This document shows, one piece after another, positions 62,011-64,000 of a stretch of DNA of 64,000 bases. Both the position numbers and the translations under genes were made by a program. Numbering within the stretch: position 1 is the first letter of the stretch; each line of letters opens with the position of its first letter. The notes beneath the pieces are model-generated. The model saw only the letters and a program-made list of their open reading frames with translations, did no database searches and was not told where the DNA came from. The DNA lies in NCBI RefSeq assembly GCF_029852145.1, contig NC_079979.1, forward strand, positions 2,528,501 through 2,592,500, read 5' to 3'. This DNA is from Microplitis mediator (Eukaryota > Arthropoda > Insecta > Hymenoptera > Braconidae).

Positions 62011-63419
62011 CTATATAATTTAAAAAGTATACCAATATGTCTAAGTATAGTTAAAGGCTGGCGCCTTGAAGAAGTGATTTTCTTGACTCAAGAGAATATA
62101 TCGGGAAGCAATAATATCTTAGGTAAAGTAAAATTTTCTCGAGTCAAGAAGTCTTTATAAAACCTAATTTAATATTCAGCTCAACGCATGTTATTTGTTA
62201 TAACGGCAACTTCACTTTACTTACCATAACAAATGTTACTTCGTTGCGTTGACCAAGATGGATTTGTTATCTTAACAAATAACTGCGTAATCTTGACTTT
62301 TGCTAAGATAACAAATTTTCTTTTTCAGTGTAGGAAATTTTGATATTAAATTATCTTGTGACTTAGGATAAATTGATTGAAATTCTCGATCAATCTGTTA
62401 ATAAGTTTAGTTGTTAGAATGAAGATGGAAAATATGAATTATCAATCAAACAATCGATTTTACCAGTTCTCTATGGTAATCTAAAAATCAAAGAAACTTT
62501 TTAAGAATTTTCGATATCGTCGGACTTTCTTTACTAATCCAGTGCCGTCGATATTTCCTGGTTGCATCCATTAGAAACAGAATGTGTTCTTTATTTTGGT
62601 CTATTGGATTTTTACTTTGTAAAATAGATATCTAAAGTAACAAGATTTGATGTAATAGTGCATTAAAAATTAAAATTATCTAGTTAAATAAATGTAATTT
62701 TTTTAGTTGATATACCTGATTATTTATTTCTTGGGCGCTAAAATTCAAATCACGAGTATTTAGTGGTTCGGATCTAGTCTTCTCGGATTTTTTAACGTCA
62801 CTTTTCTTGTACTTTTTATCAGAAGGATGTAAATTAGTTCTTCAACATTGCAGACGCCACTCAATACATCTTTTTTGCCCGTCAAAACTGAAATAATGCT
62901 CCTTAAAGTTATAGAATAAATACAATCAATTTTTATGGCGTTTAATAAAGTAGTATACAGATATATAGTATAATGAACGATATATTCATAATTACCCAGC
63001 CAGTTGAGAATAATCATCTTTCAGACGTGGAAACTCATTAACAATTGCTTAAGCTAAGAGCACGCTTAGCTGACTTTAGAGGATAACTGAAAGAAGTCAA
63101 TTATAATTATTAGCGATACTTACAATATTTATAAATTACCTATAAAATACCTATAAATTCATTTCCCTTAAAATCGGAAATCGTACATAATTTACAAAAA
63201 AAATTATCATTCGACTACACCCTATATTAATAGGTAGAATTTTCGGCTGAACACGAAATAAATTAGTTAAAAATATAGATTATCTCAGAAACTTTGATAA
63301 AAATTTTAAAAGAATAGAACAATAATTGACATTTAAAGGTTATTTTAAAAGCAAAATCTTAAGTTCAAGCTTGGACGGACATTTCTAAACTTTTAGTCAT
63401 GAAATGAATAGAAAAAATC
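62011..63419. other. AT-rich intergenic DNA
   Basis: 62060-62335 has repeated TTGACTCAAG/CGAGTCAAGA and TTTGTTATCTTAAC motifs ending CTTTTTCAGTGTAGG, perhaps a degraded MITE. No supported gene; the 85-codon minus frame at 63017-62760 has no recognisable domain. Confidence 0.35.
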
Positions 63420-64000
63420 TGTCTATCGGTTGACCCTGCGGGCCAGCCCCAAAACTTCCCGCTGTTTTCGAGCTTCTTAAGCACGAAAACTTTGTTGTGG
63501 ATACATTTTCGAGCTCTTCCGAGCTCGAAAATACTTTTTGTGCCGTTTTTTTCGAAAAAAACCAATTTTAGCATTTCTTTCTCCCACGATATCTCAGGAA
63601 CGAGGTGACCGATTTTGATGGTTGAGGCGGCAATCGGCGTATTTGATTGAGTTCTAGAGCTGATAAGATTTTGAAATTTTTTGGTTCGGTTGTTTCGAAG
63701 ATATTCGCAAAAAACCGTTTTTTACCATTTCTCTCTCCGGCGATAATTCTTGAACGAATTATCCGATTGAGATAGCTAAGGCGGCGATCGACGCGTTTTA
63801 TTAAGTTCTTGAGCTGATTAGATTTTGAAGTTGATCGTATGAGTTGTTTCTGAGAAATCAATGAAAAACTAAAAAAAAAAAAAATTTTTTTAGTAATTCG
63901 CTAATATTTTCGAGTCTACTTGATCAAATGATCTGAAATTTTCAGAAAAGTTGATGGCCAACAAGCTCTTTCGATTGCCGTCTTAACCATCCAAATCGGT
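63420..64000. repeat. Inverted copy of the GCCCGCAGGGTCAACCG repeat, running off the window
   Basis: Starts TATCGGTTGACCCTGCGGGCCAGCCCC, with repeated GAGCTCGAAAA stretches. It continues as two similar blocks (from about 63575 and 63730), each with a CTCAGGAACGA/CTTGAACGAA-type core, to the window end. The two short frames on the minus strand here are repeat-derived. Confidence 0.55.

Noticed and set aside
62760..63017. 85-codon minus-strand frame
   Set aside because: No signal, domain or homology that I recognise in AT-rich intergenic DNA.

Overview
The window is AT-rich, intron-containing animal DNA, dominated by short inverted-repeat transposons that are often nested inside one another. 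Three things point to an insect, most likely a hymenopteran and plausibly a parasitoid wasp. These are a small secapin-like secreted peptide gene (secapins are Hymenoptera venom peptides), arthropod-style promoter and splice signals, and the TE mix (piggyBac-like TTAA elements, TA-target MITEs, a DIRS retroelement, LTR elements). The species assignment is inference.

Region by region. 1-21 kb holds no gene I can support. It is a mosaic of ~197-bp tandem repeats, an inverted pair of ~900-bp elements, a three-level TE nest (3.5-5.8 kb), foldback MITEs, a tRNA-derived SINE head, a 26-bp minisatellite with a 261-bp higher-order period, and a 2-kb MITE that contains another element carrying a 5S-rRNA-like sequence. 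21.9-43.2 kb holds a tandem family of secreted cysteine-rich EB-module proteins. Two complete 12-exon genes (25.0-29.7 and 38.4-42.3 kb) have the same exon sizes and each predict 816 aa. Each is followed by the two 5' exons of a second, broken paralogue (30.35 and 42.96 kb), and pseudogene tails sit upstream of each gene (22.0-23.1 and 37.4 kb). The duplication unit is therefore one intact gene plus one broken gene. Between the units lie a degenerate DIRS retrotransposon (30.7-33.8 kb) and a head-to-head palindrome of two LTR-PBS-leader units (34.1-36.2 kb).

43.2-46.4 kb is a TTAA-flanked element that contains a foldback element, which in turn contains a solo LTR. 46.4-56.0 kb is repeat-rich: degenerate AATTCGAA repeats, a GGGCAAAATGGGCCC element, TTAA and foldback elements, and several CCCGGGTC-ended elements. 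56.07-60.29 kb carries a second gene type: a TATA/Inr promoter, a probable noncoding first exon, a long TE-filled intron, a signal-peptide exon and an exon for a short two-cysteine secapin-like peptide. 60.5-64 kb returns to foldback and dispersed repeats.

Comparing the two EB-gene units gives natural empty sites. A TTAA element, a 151-bp TA MITE and a ~640-bp intron insertion are present in unit 1 and absent from unit 2, while a 228-bp MITE in intron 4 is shared and so predates the duplication.
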